In this document: in pieces, positions 22,901 through 37,109 of the stretch
Numbering within the stretch: position 1 is the stretch's first letter
How the letters are laid out: every line of letters begins with the position of its first letter
DNA from: Petrolisthes cinctipes
Taxonomy: Eukaryota > Arthropoda > Malacostraca > Decapoda > Porcellanidae
Reading direction: 5' to 3'
Length of the DNA: 64,000 bases
NCBI GenBank assembly: GCA_033782935.1
Contig: JAWQEG010000630.1
Coordinates: 2,326,501 to 2,390,500, forward strand
Made by a program: the position numbers and the translations under genes
The notes under the pieces: model-generated
The model's input: only the letters and a program-made list of their open reading frames with translations
Told to the model about the DNA's origin: nothing
Database searches by the model: none

Positions 22901-25900
22901 TGAAAATATTCTAGCACTGAGTAGGCATGTACAGATTGCTTCTGGGACCCCAAAATATCGAATTTTCGGGTGTTTTGAGCCTGAATTTGAAATATAAAAG
23001 CGTACTGAAGGTGCATCCACATATCGACTTTTTGGCACCTAAAACATCGATTTTGAGCATGTTTTGGGCCTGTATTTTGAAAATACTCAAACACGGAGTA
23101 GGCATGTACAGATCGCTTCTGGGACCCCTAAATATCGAATTTTAGGATGTTTTGGGACTGAATTATAGATATCGACTTTTTGGCACCTAAAATATCGATT
23201 TTTAGCATGTTTTTAGCCTATATTTTGAAAATATTCTAGCACTGAGTAGGCATTTACAGATTGCCTCTGGGACCCCAATATATTGAATTTTCGGGTGTTT
23301 TGAGCCTGAATTTGAGATATAAACGGGTACAGAAGATACATGCACATATTGACTTTGGGCATCTAAAATATCGATTTTCAGCATGTTTTGGGCCTGTATT
23401 TTGAAATTACTCTAACACGGAGTAGGCATGTACAGATCGCTTCTGGGACCCCAAAATGTCGAATTTTCGGGTGTTTTGAGCCTGAATTTAAGATATAAAC
23501 GGGTACTGAAGATGCATGTACATATCGACTTTTGGGCACCTAAAACATCGATTTTGAGTATGTTTTGGGCCTGTATTTTGAAAATACTCTAACATGGAGA
23601 AGGCATGTACAGATCGCTTCTGGGACCCTATAATATCGAATTTTCGGGTGTTTTGGGCCTGAATTTGAGATATCGCCTTTACGCACCTAAAATATCGATT
23701 TTTAGCATGTATTGAGCCTATATTTTGAAAATATTCTAGCACTGAGTAGGCATGTACAGATCGCTTCTGGGACACCAAAATATCGAATTTTTGGGTGTTT
23801 TCAGCCTGAATTTGAGATATAAACGAGTACAGGAGATGCATGCACATATCGACTTTTGGGCACCTAAAATATCGATTTTGAGCATGTTTTGAGCCTATAT
23901 TTTGAAAACATTCTAGCACTGAGTAGGCATGTACAGATTGCTTCTGGGACCCCAAAATATCGAATTTTCGGGTGTTTTGAGCCTGAATTTGAGATATAAA
24001 CGGGTACAGAAGATGCATGCGCATATCGACTTTTTGGCACCTAAAACATCGATTTTGAGCATGTTTTGGGCCTGTATTTTGAAAATACTCAAACACGGAG
24101 TAGGCATGTACAGATCGCTTCTGGGACCCCTAAATATCGAATTTTAGGATGTTTTGGGACTGAATTATAGATATCGACTTTTTGGCACCTAAAATATCGA
24201 TTTTTAGCATGTTTTTAGCCTATATTTTGAAAATATTCTAGCACTGAGTAGGCATGTACAGATCGCTTCTGGGACCCAAAAATATCGAATTTTCGGGTGT
24301 TTAGGGCCAGAATTTGAGATATACACGGGTACAGAATATGCATGCACAGATCGACTTTTGGGCACCTAAAAGATCGATTTTCAGTATGTTTTTGGCCTGT
24401 ATTTTGAAAATACTCTAACACGGAGTAGGCATGTACAGATCCCTTCTGGGACCCCTAAATATCGAATTTTCGGGTATTTTGAGACTGAATTTGAGATATC
24501 GACATTTTGGCACCTAAAATATCGATTTTTAGCATGTTTTTAGCCTATATTTTGATAATATTCTAGCACTGAGTAGGCACGTACAGATTGCTTCTGGGAC
24601 CCCAAAATATTGAATTTTCGGGTGTTTTGAGCCTGAATTTGAGATATAAACGGGTACAGAAGATACATGCACATATTGACTTTGGGCATCTAATATATCG
24701 ATTTTCAGCATGTTTTGGGCCTGTATTTTAAAAATACTCTAACACGGAGTAGGCATGTATAGATCGCTTCTGGGACACGAAAATATCGAAATTTCGGGTG
24801 TTTTGAGCCTGAATTTGAGATATAAACGGGTACTGAAGATGCATGCACATATCGACTTTTTGGCACCTAAAACATCGAATTTGATCATGTTTTGGGCTTG
24901 TATTTTGAAAATACTCTAACACGGAGTAGGCATGTACATATCGCATCTGGGACCCAAAATATCGAATTTTCGGGTGTTTTGGGCCTGAATTTGAGATATC
25001 ACCCTTACGCACCTTAAATATCGATTTTTAGCATGTTTTGAGCCTATATTTTGAAAATATTCTAGCACTGAGTAGGCATGTACAGATCGCTTCTGGGACC
25101 CCTAAATATCGAATTTTCGGGTGTTTTGGGCCTTAATTTGAGATATCGATTTTTTGGCACCTAAAATATCGATTTTTAGCATGTTTTTAGCCTATATTTT
25201 GAAAATATTCTAGCACTGAGTAGGCATGTACAGATTGCTTCTGGGACCCCAAAGTATCGAATTTTCGGGTGTTTTGAGCCTGAATTTGAAATATAAAAGC
25301 GTACTGAAGGTGCATCCACATATCGACTTTTTGGCACCTAAAACATCGATTTTGAGCATGTTTTTGGCCTGTATTTTGAAAATATTCTAGCACTGAGTAG
25401 GCATGTACAGATCGCTTCTGGGACCCCAAAATATCGAATTTTCGGGTGTTTTGAGCCTGAATTTGAGATATAAACGAGTATAGAAGATGCATACACATAT
25501 TGACTTTGGGCACCAAAAATATCGATTTTCAGCATGTTTTGGGCCTGAATTTTGAAAATACTCTAACACGGAGTAGGCATGTACAGATCGCTTCTGGGAC
25601 CCCAAATAATCGAATTTTCGGGTGTTTAGGGCCAGAATTTGAGATATAAACGGGTACTGAAAGTGCATTCACATATCGACTTTTTGGCACCTAAAACATC
25701 GATTTTCAGTATGTTTTTGGCCTGTATTTTGAAAATACTCTAACACGGAGTAGGCATGTACAGATCTCTTCTGGGACCATTAAATATCGAATTTTCGGGT
25801 GTTTTGGGCCTTAATTTGAGATATCGCCTTTACGCACCTAAAATATCGATTTTTAGCATGTTTTGAGCCTATATTTTGAAAATATTCTAGCACTGAGTAG

Positions 25901-26935
25901 GCATGTACAGATCACTTCTGGGACCCCAAAATATCGAATTTTCGGGGGTTTTGAGCCTGAATTTGAGATATAAACGAGTACAAAAGATGCATTCACATAT
26001 CGACTTTTGGGCACCTAAAATATCGATTTTGAGCATGTTTTGAGCCTATATTTTGAAAACATTCTAGCATTAAGTAGGCATGTACAGTTCGCTTCTGGGA
26101 CCCCAAAATATCGAATTTTCGGGTGTTTTGAGCCTGAATTTGAGATATCAACGAGTATAGAAGATGCATGCACATATTGACTTTGGGCACCAAAAATATC
26201 GATTTTCAGCATGTTTTGGGCCTGAATTTTGAAAATACTCTAACACGGAGTAGGCATGTACAGATCGCTTCTGGGATCCCAAAATATCGAATTTTCGGGT
26301 GTTTAAGGCCAGAATTTGAGATATAAACGGGTACAGAAGATGCATGCACATATCGACTTTTGGGCACCTAAAAATCGATTTTCAGTATGTTTTTGGCCTG
26401 TATTTTGAAAATACTCTAACAAGGAGTAGGCATGTACAGATCGTTTCTGGGACCCCTAAATATCGAATTTTCGGGTGTTTTGGGCTTTAATTTGAGATAT
26501 CGCCTTTACGCACCTAAAATATCGATTTTTAGCATGTTTTGAGCCTATATTTTGAAAATATTCTAGCACTGAGTAGGCATGTACAGATCGCTTCTGGGAC
26601 CCCAAAATATCGAATTTTCGGGTGTTTTGAACCTGAATTTGAGATATAAACGAGTACAGAAGATGCATGCACATATCGACTTTTGGGCACCTAAAATATC
26701 GATTTTGAGCATGTTTTTAGCCTATATCTTAAAAACATTCTAGCACTGAGTAGGCATGTACAGATCGCTTATGGGACCCCAAAATATCAAATTTTCGGGT
26801 GTTTTGAGCCTGAATTTGAGATATAAACGAGTACAGAAGATGCATGCACATATCGACTTTTGGGCACCTAAAATATCGATTTTGAGCATGTTTTGAGCCT
26901 ATATTTTGAAAACATTCTAGCACTGAGTAGGCATG

Positions 26936-26937
26936 TA
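26936..26937 (+). other. TA target-site duplication, left copy
   Basis: The TA of the satellite landmark catgTAcag lies directly next to the MITE end. The partner TA is at 27,101-27,102. The flanking gtacag/ctgtac likeness is an inverted match created by the CAG/CTG ends and is not a longer duplication. Confidence 0.85.
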
Positions 26938-27100
26938 CAGTCGGCGGCAAAAGTCCTGTCGCCTCACTTGCTTCTCCGAGGTACGCGATGTTCATAGACT
27001 CGAGATTAGTAGGTGTAGAAAACATGCGTATTTCTCGAGTCCATGAACACTGCATGTCTCGATGAAGCAGTTGAGGCGACAGGACTTCTGCCGCCGACTG
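26938..27100. mobile_element. Non-autonomous hairpin MITE with TA target duplication
   Basis: This 163-bp insert is unrelated to the satellite and visibly richer in G+C. It begins CAGTCGGCGGCA and ends TGCCGCCGACTG, a perfect 12-bp terminal inverted repeat. The inverted arms extend to 68 nt each (26,938-27,005 and 27,033-27,100) with about 11 mismatches, and a 27-nt loop lies between, so the whole element can fold into one hairpin. TA lies directly on both sides (26,936-26,937 and 27,101-27,102). Removing the element and one TA restores the ordinary monomer sequence catgtacag. TA duplication and CAG-type ends are typical of Tc1/mariner/pogo-group elements. No transposase is encoded. I do not recognise a named family. 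Confidence 0.92.
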
Positions 27101-30100
27101 TACAGACCGCTTCTGGGACTCCAAAATATCGAAATTTCGGGTGTTTTGAGCCTGAATTTGAGATATAAATGAGTATAGAAGAAGCATACACATATTGACT
27201 TTTGGCACCAAAAATATCGATTTTCAACATGTTTTGGGCCTGAATTTTGAAAATACTCTAACACGGAGTAGGCATGTACAGATCGCTTTTGGGACCCCAA
27301 AATATCGAATTTTCGGGTGTTTAGGGCCAGAATTTGAGATATAAACGGGTACAGAAGATGCATGCACATATCGACTTTTGGGCAACTAAAAGGTCGATTT
27401 TCAGTATGTTTTTGGCCTGTATTTTGAAAACACTCTAACACGGAGTAGGCATGTACAGATCGCTTCTGGGACCCCTAAATATCGAATTTTCGGGTGTTTT
27501 GGGACTGAATTTGAGATATCGACTTTTTGGCACCTAAAATATCGATTTTTAGCATGTTTTTAGCCTGTTTTGAAAATATTCTAGCACTGAGTAGGCATGT
27601 ACAGATTGCTTCTGGGACCCCAAAATATTGAATTTTCTGGTGTTTTGAGCCTGAATTTGAGATATAAACGGGTACAGAAGATACATGCACATATTGACTT
27701 TGGGCATCTAAATTATCGATTTTCAGCATGTTTTGGGCCTGTATTTTGAAAATACTCTAACACGGAGTAGGCATGTACAGATCGCTTCTGGGACCCCAAA
27801 ATATCGAATTTTCGGGTGTTTTGGGCCTGAATTTGAGATATCGCCTTTACGCACCTAAAATATCGATTTTTAGCATGTTTTGAGCCTATATTTTGAAAAT
27901 ATTCTAGTATTGCTTCTGGGACCCCAAAATATCGAATTTTCGGGTGTTTTGAGCCTGAATTTGAGATATAAACGGGTACTGAAGATGAATGCACATATCG
28001 ACTTTTGGGCACCTAAAAGATCGATTTTGAGCATGTTTTGGGCCTGTATCTTGAAAATACTCTAACACGGAGTAGGCATGTACAGATCGCTTCTGGGACC
28101 ATTAAATATCGAATTTTCGGGTGTTTTGGGCCTGAATTTGAGATATCGCCTTTACGCACCTAAAATATCGATTTTTAGCATGTTTTGAGCCTATATTTTG
28201 AAAATATTCTAGCACTGAGTAGGCATGTACAGATCGCTTCTGGGACCCCAAAATATCGAATTTTCGGGTGTTTTGAGCCTGAATTTGAGATATAAACGAG
28301 TACAGAAGATGCATGCACATATCGACTTTTGGGCACCTAAAATATCGATTTTTATCATGATTTTAGCCTATATTTTGAAAATATTCTCGCACTGAGTAGG
28401 CATGTACAGATTGCTTTTGGGACCCCAAAATATTGAATTTTCGGGTGTTTAGGGCCAGAATTTGAGATATAAACGGGTACAGAAGATGCATGCACATATC
28501 GACTTTTGGGCACCTAAAAGATCGATTTTCAGTATGTTTTTGGCCTGTATTTTGAAAATACTGTAACACGGAGTAGGCATGTACAGATCACTTCTGGGAC
28601 CCCTAAATATCGAATTTTCGGGTGTTTTGGGACTGAATTTGAGATATCGCCTTTACGCACCTAAAAGATCGATTTTTAGCATGTTTTTAGCCTATATTTT
28701 GAAAATATTCTAGCACTGAGTAGGCATGTACAGATTGCTTCTGGGACCCCAAAATATTGAATTTTCGGGTGTTTTGAGCCTGAATTTGAGATATAAACGG
28801 GTACAGAAGATACATGCACATATTGACTTTTGGCATCTAAAATATCGATTTTCAGCATGTTTTGGGCCTGTATTTTGAAAATACTCTAACACGGAGTAGG
28901 CATGTACAGATCGCTTCTGGGACCCCAAAATATCGAATTTTCGGGTGTTTTGAGCCTGAATTTGAGATATAAACGGGTACTGAAGATGCATGCACATATC
29001 GACTTTTGGGCACCTAAAACATAGATTTTGAGCATGTTTTGGGCCTGTATTTTGAAAATACTCTAACACGGAGTAGGCATGTACAGATTGCTTCTGGGAC
29101 CCCAAAATATCGAATTTTCGGGTGTTTTGGGCCTGAATTTGAGATAACGCCTTTACGCACCTAAAATATCGATTTTTAGCATGTTTTGAGCCTATATTTT
29201 GAAAATATTCTAGCACTGAGTAGGCATGTACAGATCGCTTCTGGGACCCCAAAATATCGAATTTTCGGGTGTTTTGAGCTTGAATTTGAGATATAAACGA
29301 GTACAGAAGATGCATGCACATATCGACTTTTGGGCACCTAAAATATCGATTTTGAGCATGTTTTGAGCCTATATTTTGAAAACATTCTAGCACATAGTAG
29401 GCATGTACAGATCGCTTCTGGGACCCCTAAATATCGAATTTTCGGGTGTTTTGGGCCTTTATTTGAGATATCGACTTTTTGGCACCGAAAAGATCGATTT
29501 TTAGCATGTTTTTAGCCTATATTTTGAAAATATTCTAGCACTGAGTAGGCATGTACAGATTGCTTCTGGGACCCCAAAATATTAAATTTTCGAGTGTTTT
29601 GAGCCTCAATTTGAGATATAAACGGGTACAGAAGATACATGCACATATTGACTTTGGGCATCTAAAATATCGATTTTCAGCATGTTTTGGGCATGTATTT
29701 TGAAAAGACTCTAACACGGAGTAGGCATGTACAGATCGCTTCTGGGACCCCAAAATATCGAATTTTCGTGTGTTTTGAGCCTGAATTTGAGATATAAACG
29801 GGTACTGAAGATGCATGCACATATCGACTTTTGGGCACCTAAAACATCGATTTTGAGCATGTTTTGGGCCTGTATTTTGAAAATACTCTAACACGGAGTA
29901 GGCATGTACAGATCGCTTCTGGGACCCCAAAATATCGAATTTTCGGGTGTTTTGGGCCTGAATTTGACATATCGCCTTTACGCACCTAAAATATCGATTT
30001 TTAGCATGTTTTGAGCCTATATTTTGAAAATATTCTAGCACTGAGTAGGCATGTACAGATCGCTTCTGGGACCCCTAAATATCGAATTTTCGGGTGTTTT

Positions 30101-33100
30101 GGGCCTTAATTTGAGATATCGACTTTTTGGCACCTAAAATAACGATTTTTAGCATGTTTTTAGCCTATATTTTGAAAATATTCTAGCACAGAGAAGGCAT
30201 GTACAGATTGCTTCTGTGACCTCTAAATATCGAATTTTCGGGTGTTTTGGGCCTTAATTTGAGATATCGCCTTTACGCACCTAAAATATCGATTTTTAGC
30301 ATGTTTTGAGCCTATATTTTGAAAATATTCTAGCACTGAGTAGGCATTTACAGATTGCCTCTGGGACCCCAAAATATTGAATTTTCGGGTGTTTTGAGCC
30401 TGAATTTGAGATATAAACGGGTACAGAAGATACATGCACATATTGACTTTGGGCATCTAAAATATCGATTTTCAGCATGTTTTGGGCCTGTATTTTGAAA
30501 ATACTCTAACACGGAGTAGGCATGTACAGATCGCTTCTGGGACCCCAAAATATCGAATTTTCGGGTGTTTTGAGCCTGAATTTGAGATATAAACGGGTAC
30601 TGAAGATGCATCCACATATCGACTTTTGGGCACCTAAAACATCGATTTTGAGCATGTTTTGGGCCTGTAATTTGAAAATACTCTAACACGGAGTACGTAT
30701 GTACAGATCGCTTCTGGGACCCCTAAATATCGAATTTTCGGGTGTTTTGGGACTGAATTTGAGATATCGCCTTTACGCACCTAAAATATCGATTTTTAGC
30801 ATGTTTTGAGCCTATATTTTGAAAATATTCTAGCACTGAGTATGCATGTACAGATTGCTTCTGGGACCCCAAAATATTGAATTTTCCGGTGTTTTGAGCC
30901 TGAATTTGAGATATAAACGGGTACAGAAGATACATGCACATATTGACTTTGGGCATCTAAAATATCGATTTTCAGCATGTTTTGGGCCTGTATTTTGAAA
31001 ATACTCTAACACGGAGTAGGCATGTACAGATCGCTTCTGGGATCCCAAAATATCGAATTTTCGGGTGTTTTGGGCCTGAATTTGAGATATCGCCTTTACG
31101 CACCTAAAATATCGATTTTTAGCATGTTTTGAGCCTATATTTTGAAAATATTCTAGCACTGAGTAGGCATGTACAGATTGCTTCTGAGACCCCAAATTAT
31201 CGAATTTTCGGGTGTTTTGAGCCTGAATTTGAGATATAAACGGGTACTGAAGGTGCATGCACATATCGACTTTTTGGCACCTAAAACATCGATTTTGAGC
31301 ATGTTTTATGCCTGTATTTTGAAAATACTCTAACACGGAGTAGGCATGTACAGATCGCTTCTGGGACCCCTAAATATCGAATTTTCGGATGTTTTGGGAC
31401 TGAATTTGAGATATCGACTTTTTGGCACCTAAAATATCGATTTTTAGCATGTTTTTAGACTATATTTTGAAAATATTCTAGCACTGAGTAGGCATGTACA
31501 GATTGCTTCTGGGACCCCAAAATATTGAATTTTCGGGTGTTTTGTGCCTGAATTTGAGATATAAACGGGTACAGAAGATACATGCACATATTGACTTTGT
31601 GCATCTAAAATATCGATTTTCAGCATGTTTTGGGCATGTATTTTGAAAATACTCTAACACGGAGTAGGCATGTTCAGATCGCTTCTGGGACCCTAAAATG
31701 TCGAATTTTCGGGTGTTTTGAGCCTGAATTTAAGATATAAACGGGTACTGAAGATGCATGTACATATCGACTTTTGGGCACCTAAAACATCGATTTTGAG
31801 TATGTTTTGGGACTGTATTTTGAAAATACTCTAACATGGAGAAGGCATGTACAGATCGCTTGTGGGACCCTATAATATCGAATTTTCGGGTGTTTTGGGC
31901 CTGAATTTGAGATATCGCCTTTACGCACCTAAAATATCGATTTTTAGCATGTATTGAGCCTATATTTTGAAAATATTCTAGCACTGAGTAGGCATGTACA
32001 GATCACTTCTGGGACACCAAAATATCGAATTTTCGGGTGTTTTCAGCCTGAATTTGAGATATAAACGAGTACAGAAGATGCATGCACATATCGACTTTTG
32101 GGCACCTAAAATATCGATTTTGAGCATGTTTTGAGCCTATATTTTGAAAACATTTTAGCACTGAGTACGCATGTACAGATTGCTTCTGGGACTCCAAAAT
32201 ATTGAATTTTCGGGTGTTTTGAGCCTGAATTTGAGATATAAACGGGTACAGAAGATGCATGCGCATATCGACTTTTGGGCACCTAAAACATCAATTTTGA
32301 GCATGTTTTGGGCCTGTATTTTGTAAATACTCTAACACGGAGTGGGCATGTACAGATCGCTTCTGGGACCCCATAATATCGAATTTTCGGGTGTTTTGGG
32401 CCTGAATTTGAGATATCGCCTTTACGCACCTAAAATATCGATTTTTTGCATGTTTTGAGCCTATTTTTTGAAATTATTCTAGCACTGAGTAGGCATGTAC
32501 AGATCGCTTCTGGGACCCCAAAATATCGAATTTTCGGGTGTTTTGAGCCTGAATTTGAGATATGAACAAGAACAGAAGATGCATGCACATATCGACTTTT
32601 GGGCACCTAAAATATCGATTTTCAGCATGTTTTGAGCCTATATTTTGAAAACATTCTAGCACTGAGTAGGCATGTACAGATCGCTTCTGGGACCCCAAAA
32701 TATCGAATTTTCGGGTGTTTAGGGCCAGAATTTGAGATATAAACGGGTACAGAAGATGCATGCACAGATCGACTTTTGGGCACCTAAAAGATCGATTTTC
32801 AGTATGTTTTTGGACTGTATTTTGAAAATACTCTAACACGGAGTAGGCATGTACAGATCCCTTCTGGGACCCCTAAATATCGAATTTTCGGGTATTTTGA
32901 GACTGAATTTGAGATATCGACATTTTGGCACCTAAAATATCGATTTTTAGCATGTTTTTAGCCTATATTTTGATAATATTCTAGCACTGAGTAGGCATGT
33001 ACAGATTGCTTCTGGGACCCCAAAATATTGAATTTTCGGGTGTTTTGAGCCTGAATTTGAGATATAAACGGGTACAGAAGATACATGCACATATTGACTT

Positions 33101-33787
33101 TGGGCATCTAATATATCGATTTTCAGCATGTTTTGGGCCTGTATTTTAAAAATACTCTAACACGGAGTAGGCATGTATAGATCGCTTCTGGGACACGAAA
33201 ATATCGAAATTTCGGGTGTTTTGAGCCTGAATTTGAGATATAAACGGGTACTGAAGATGCATGCACATATCGACTTTTTGGCACCTAAAACATCGAATTT
33301 GATCATGTTTTGGGCTTGTATTTTGAAAATACTCTAACACGGAGTAGGCATGTACACATCGCATCTGGGACCCAAAAATATCGAATTTTCGGGTGTTTTG
33401 GGCATGAATTTGAGATATCACCCTTACGCACCTAAAATATTGATTTTTAGCATGTTTTGAGCCTATATTTTGAAAATATTCTAGCACTGAGTAGGCATGT
33501 ACAGATCGCTTCTGGGACCCCTAAATATCGAATTTTCGGGTGTTTTGGGCCTTAATTTGAGATATCGATTTTTTGGCACCTAAAATATCGATTTTTAGCA
33601 TGTTTTTAGCCTATATTTTGAAAATATTCTAGCACTGAGTAGGCATGTACAGATTGCTTCTGGGACCCCAAAATATCGAATTTTCGGGTGTTTTGAGCCT
33701 GAATTTGAAATATAAAAGCGTACAGAAGATACATGCACATATTGACTTTGGGCATCTAAAATATCGATTTTCAGCATGTTTTGGGCC

Positions 33788-33797
33788 TTTTTTTTTT
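33788..33797 (+). repeat. T10 homopolymer replacing part of half B
   Basis: Where other monomers read gggcctgtattttgaaaatac, this one reads gggcc, ten T, then aaaatac. It is the longest homopolymer I saw in the window. It abolishes the local tattttgaaaata dyad. Confidence 0.8.
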
Positions 33798-36700
33798 AAA
33801 ATACTCTAACACGGAGTAGGCATGTACAGATCGCTTCTGGGACCCCAAAATATCGAATTTTCGGGTGTTTTGGGCCTGAATTTGAGATATCGCCTTTACG
33901 CACCTAAAATATCGATTTTTAGCATGTTTTGAGCCTATATTTTGAAAATATTCTAGCACTGAGTAGGCATGTACAGATTGCTTCTGAGACCCCAAAATAT
34001 CGAATTTTCGGGTTTTTTGAGCCTGAATTTGAGATATAAACGGGTACTGAAGGTGCATGCACATATCGACTTTTTGGCACCTAAAACATCGATTTTGAGC
34101 ATGTTTTATGCCTGTATTTTGAAAATACTCTAACACGGAGTAGGCATGTATAGATCGCTTCTGGGACCCCTAAATATCGAATTTTCGGAAGTTTTGGGAC
34201 TGAATTTGAGATATCGACTTTTTGGCACCTAAAATATCGATTTTTAGCATGTTTTTAGCCTATATTTTGAAAATATTCTAGCACTGAGTAGGCATGTACA
34301 GATTACTTCTGGGACCCCAAAATATTGAATTTTCGGGTGTTTAAGGCCAGAATTTGAGATATAAACGGGTACAGAAGATGCATGCACATATCGACTTTTG
34401 GGCACATAAAAGATCGATTTTCAGCATGTTTTGGGCCTGTATTTTGAAAATACTCTAACACGGAGTAGGCATGTACAGATCGCTTCTGGGACCCCTAAAT
34501 ATCGAATTTTCGGGTGTTTTGGGACTGAATTTGAGATATCGACTTTTAGGCATCTAAAATATCGATTTTTAGCATGTTTTTAGCCTATATTTTGAAAATA
34601 TTCTAGCACTGAGTAGGCATGTACAGATTGCTTCTGGGACCCCAAAATATTGAATTTTCGGGTGTTTTGTGCCTGAATTTTGAGATATAAACGGGTACAG
34701 AAGATACATGCACATATTGACTTTGGGCATCTAAAATATCGATTTTCAGCATGTTTTGGGCATGTATTTTGAAAATACTCTAACACGGAGTAGGCATGTA
34801 GAGATCGCTTCTGGGACCCCAAAATGTCGAATTTTCAGGTGTTTTGAGCCTGAATTTAAGATATAAACGGGTACTGAAGATGCATGTACATATCGACTTT
34901 TGGGCACCTAAAACATCGATTTTGAGTATGTTTTGGGCCTGTATTTTGAAAATACTCTAACATGGAGAAGGCATGTACAGATCGCTTCTGGGACCCTATA
35001 ATATCGAATTTTCGGGTGTTTTGGGCCTGAATTTGAGATATCGCCTTTACGCACCTAAAATATCGATTTTTAGCATGTATTGAGCCTATATTTTGAAAAT
35101 ATTCTAGCACTGAGTAGGCATGTACAGATCGCTTCTGGGACACCAAAATATCGAATTTTCGGGTGTTTTCAGCCTGAATTTGAGATATAAACGAGTACAG
35201 AAGATGCATGCACATATCGACTTTTGGGCACCTAAAATATCGATTTGGAGCATGTTTTGAGCCTATATTTTGAAAACATTCTAGCACTGAGTAGGCATGT
35301 ACAGATTGCTTCTGGGACCCCAAAATATCGAATTTTCGGGTGTTTTGAGCCTGAATTTGAGATATAAACGGGTACAGAAGATGCATGCGCATATCGACTT
35401 TTTGGCACCTAAAACATCGATTTTGAGCATGTTTTGGGCTTGTATTTTGAAAATACTAAAACACGGAGTAGGCATGTACAGATCGCTTCTGGGACCCCTA
35501 AATATCGAATTTTAGGATGTTTTGGGACTGAATTATAGATATCGACTTTTTGGCACCTAAAATATCGATTTTTAGCATGTTTTTAGCCTATATTTTGAAA
35601 ATATTCTAGCACTGAGTAGGCATGTACAGATCGCTTCTGGGACCCAAAAATATCGAATTTTCGGGTGTTTAGGGCCAGAATTTGAGATATACACGGGTAC
35701 AGAATATGCATGCACAGATCGACTTTTGGGCACCTAAAAGATCGATTTTCAGTATGTTTTTGGCCTGTATTTTGAAAATACTCTAACACGGAGTAGGCAT
35801 GTACGGATCCCTTCTGGGACCCCTAAATATCGAATTTTCGGGTATTTTGAGACTGAATTTGAGATATCGACATTTTGGCACCTAAAATATCGATTTTTAC
35901 AATGTTTTTAGCCTATATTTTGATAATATTCTAGCACTGAGTAGGCATGTACAGATTGCTTCTGGGACCCCAAAATATTGAATTTTCGGGTGTTTTGAGC
36001 CTGAATTTGAGATATAAACGGGTACAGAAGATACATGCACATATTGACTTTGGGCATCTAATATATCGATTTTCAGCATGTTTTGGGCCTGTATTTTAAA
36101 AATACTCTAACACGGAGTAGGCATGTATAGATCGCTTCTGGGACACGAAAATATAGAATTTTCGGGTGTTTTGAGCCTGAATTTGAGATATAAACGGGTA
36201 CTGAAGATGCATGCACATATCGACTTTTTGGCACCTAAAACATCGAATTTGATCATGTTTTGGGCTTGTATTTTGAAAATACTCTAACACGGAGTAGGCA
36301 TGTACACATCGCATCTGGGACCCAAAATATCGAATTTTCGGGTGTTTTGGGCCTGAATTTGAGATATCACCCTTACGCACCTTAAATATCGATTTTTAGC
36401 ATGTTTTGAGCCTATATTTTGAAAATATTCTAGCACTGAGTAGGCATGTACAGATCGCTTCTGGGACCCCTAAATATCGAATTTTCGGGTGTTTTGGGCC
36501 TTAATTTGAGATATCGATTTTTTGGCACCTAAAATATCGATTTTTAGCATGTTTTTAGCCTATATTTTGAAAATATTCTAGCACTGAGTAGGCATGTACA
36601 GATTGCTTCTGGGACCCCAAAATATCGAATTTTCGGGTGTTTTGAGCCTGAATTTGAAATATAAAAGCGTACTGAAGGTGCATCCACATATCGACTTTTT

Positions 36701-37109
36701 GGCACCTAAAACATCGATTTTGAGCATGTTTTGGGCCTGTATTTTGAAAATATTCTAGCACTGAGTAGGCATGTACAGATCGCTTCTGGGACCCCAAAAT
36801 ATCGAATTTTCGGGTGTTTTGAGCCTGAATTTGTGATATAAACGAGTATAGAAGATGCATACACATATTGACTTTGGGCACCAAAAATATCGATTTTCAG
36901 CATGTTTTGGGCCTGAATTTTGAAAATACTCTAACACGGAGTAGGCAAGTACAGATCGCTTCTGGGACCCCAAATAATCGAATTTTCGGGTGTTTAGGGC
37001 CAGAATTTGAGATATAAACGGGTACTGAAAGTGCATTCACATATCGACTTTTTGGCACCTAAAACATCAATTTTCAGTATGTTTTTGGCCTGTATTTTGA
37101 AAATACTCT

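Larger units (their letters stand above)
16082..26430 (+). repeat. Large tandem segment, copy 1 (10,349 bp)
   Basis: The breakpoint monomer starts at 16,082 and its equivalent at 26,431. From there, matched landmarks continue to the end of copy 2 with offsets of 10,349, 10,867, 10,542, 10,217, 10,718 and finally 11,368 bp. Except for the MITE step, each change of offset equals a whole L-S or L-L-S unit or a multiple of one. Confidence 0.75.

Noticed and set aside
26932..27107. Longer target-site duplication (gtacag)
   Set aside because: The gtacag and ctgtac around the element are inverted with respect to each other and come from the CAG/CTG ends. Only TA is directly repeated.
26729..27441. 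Open frames running through the MITE (residues such as LLHRDMQCSW)
   Set aside because: They are satellite frames that happen to stay open across the hairpin element. No transposase motif is present.
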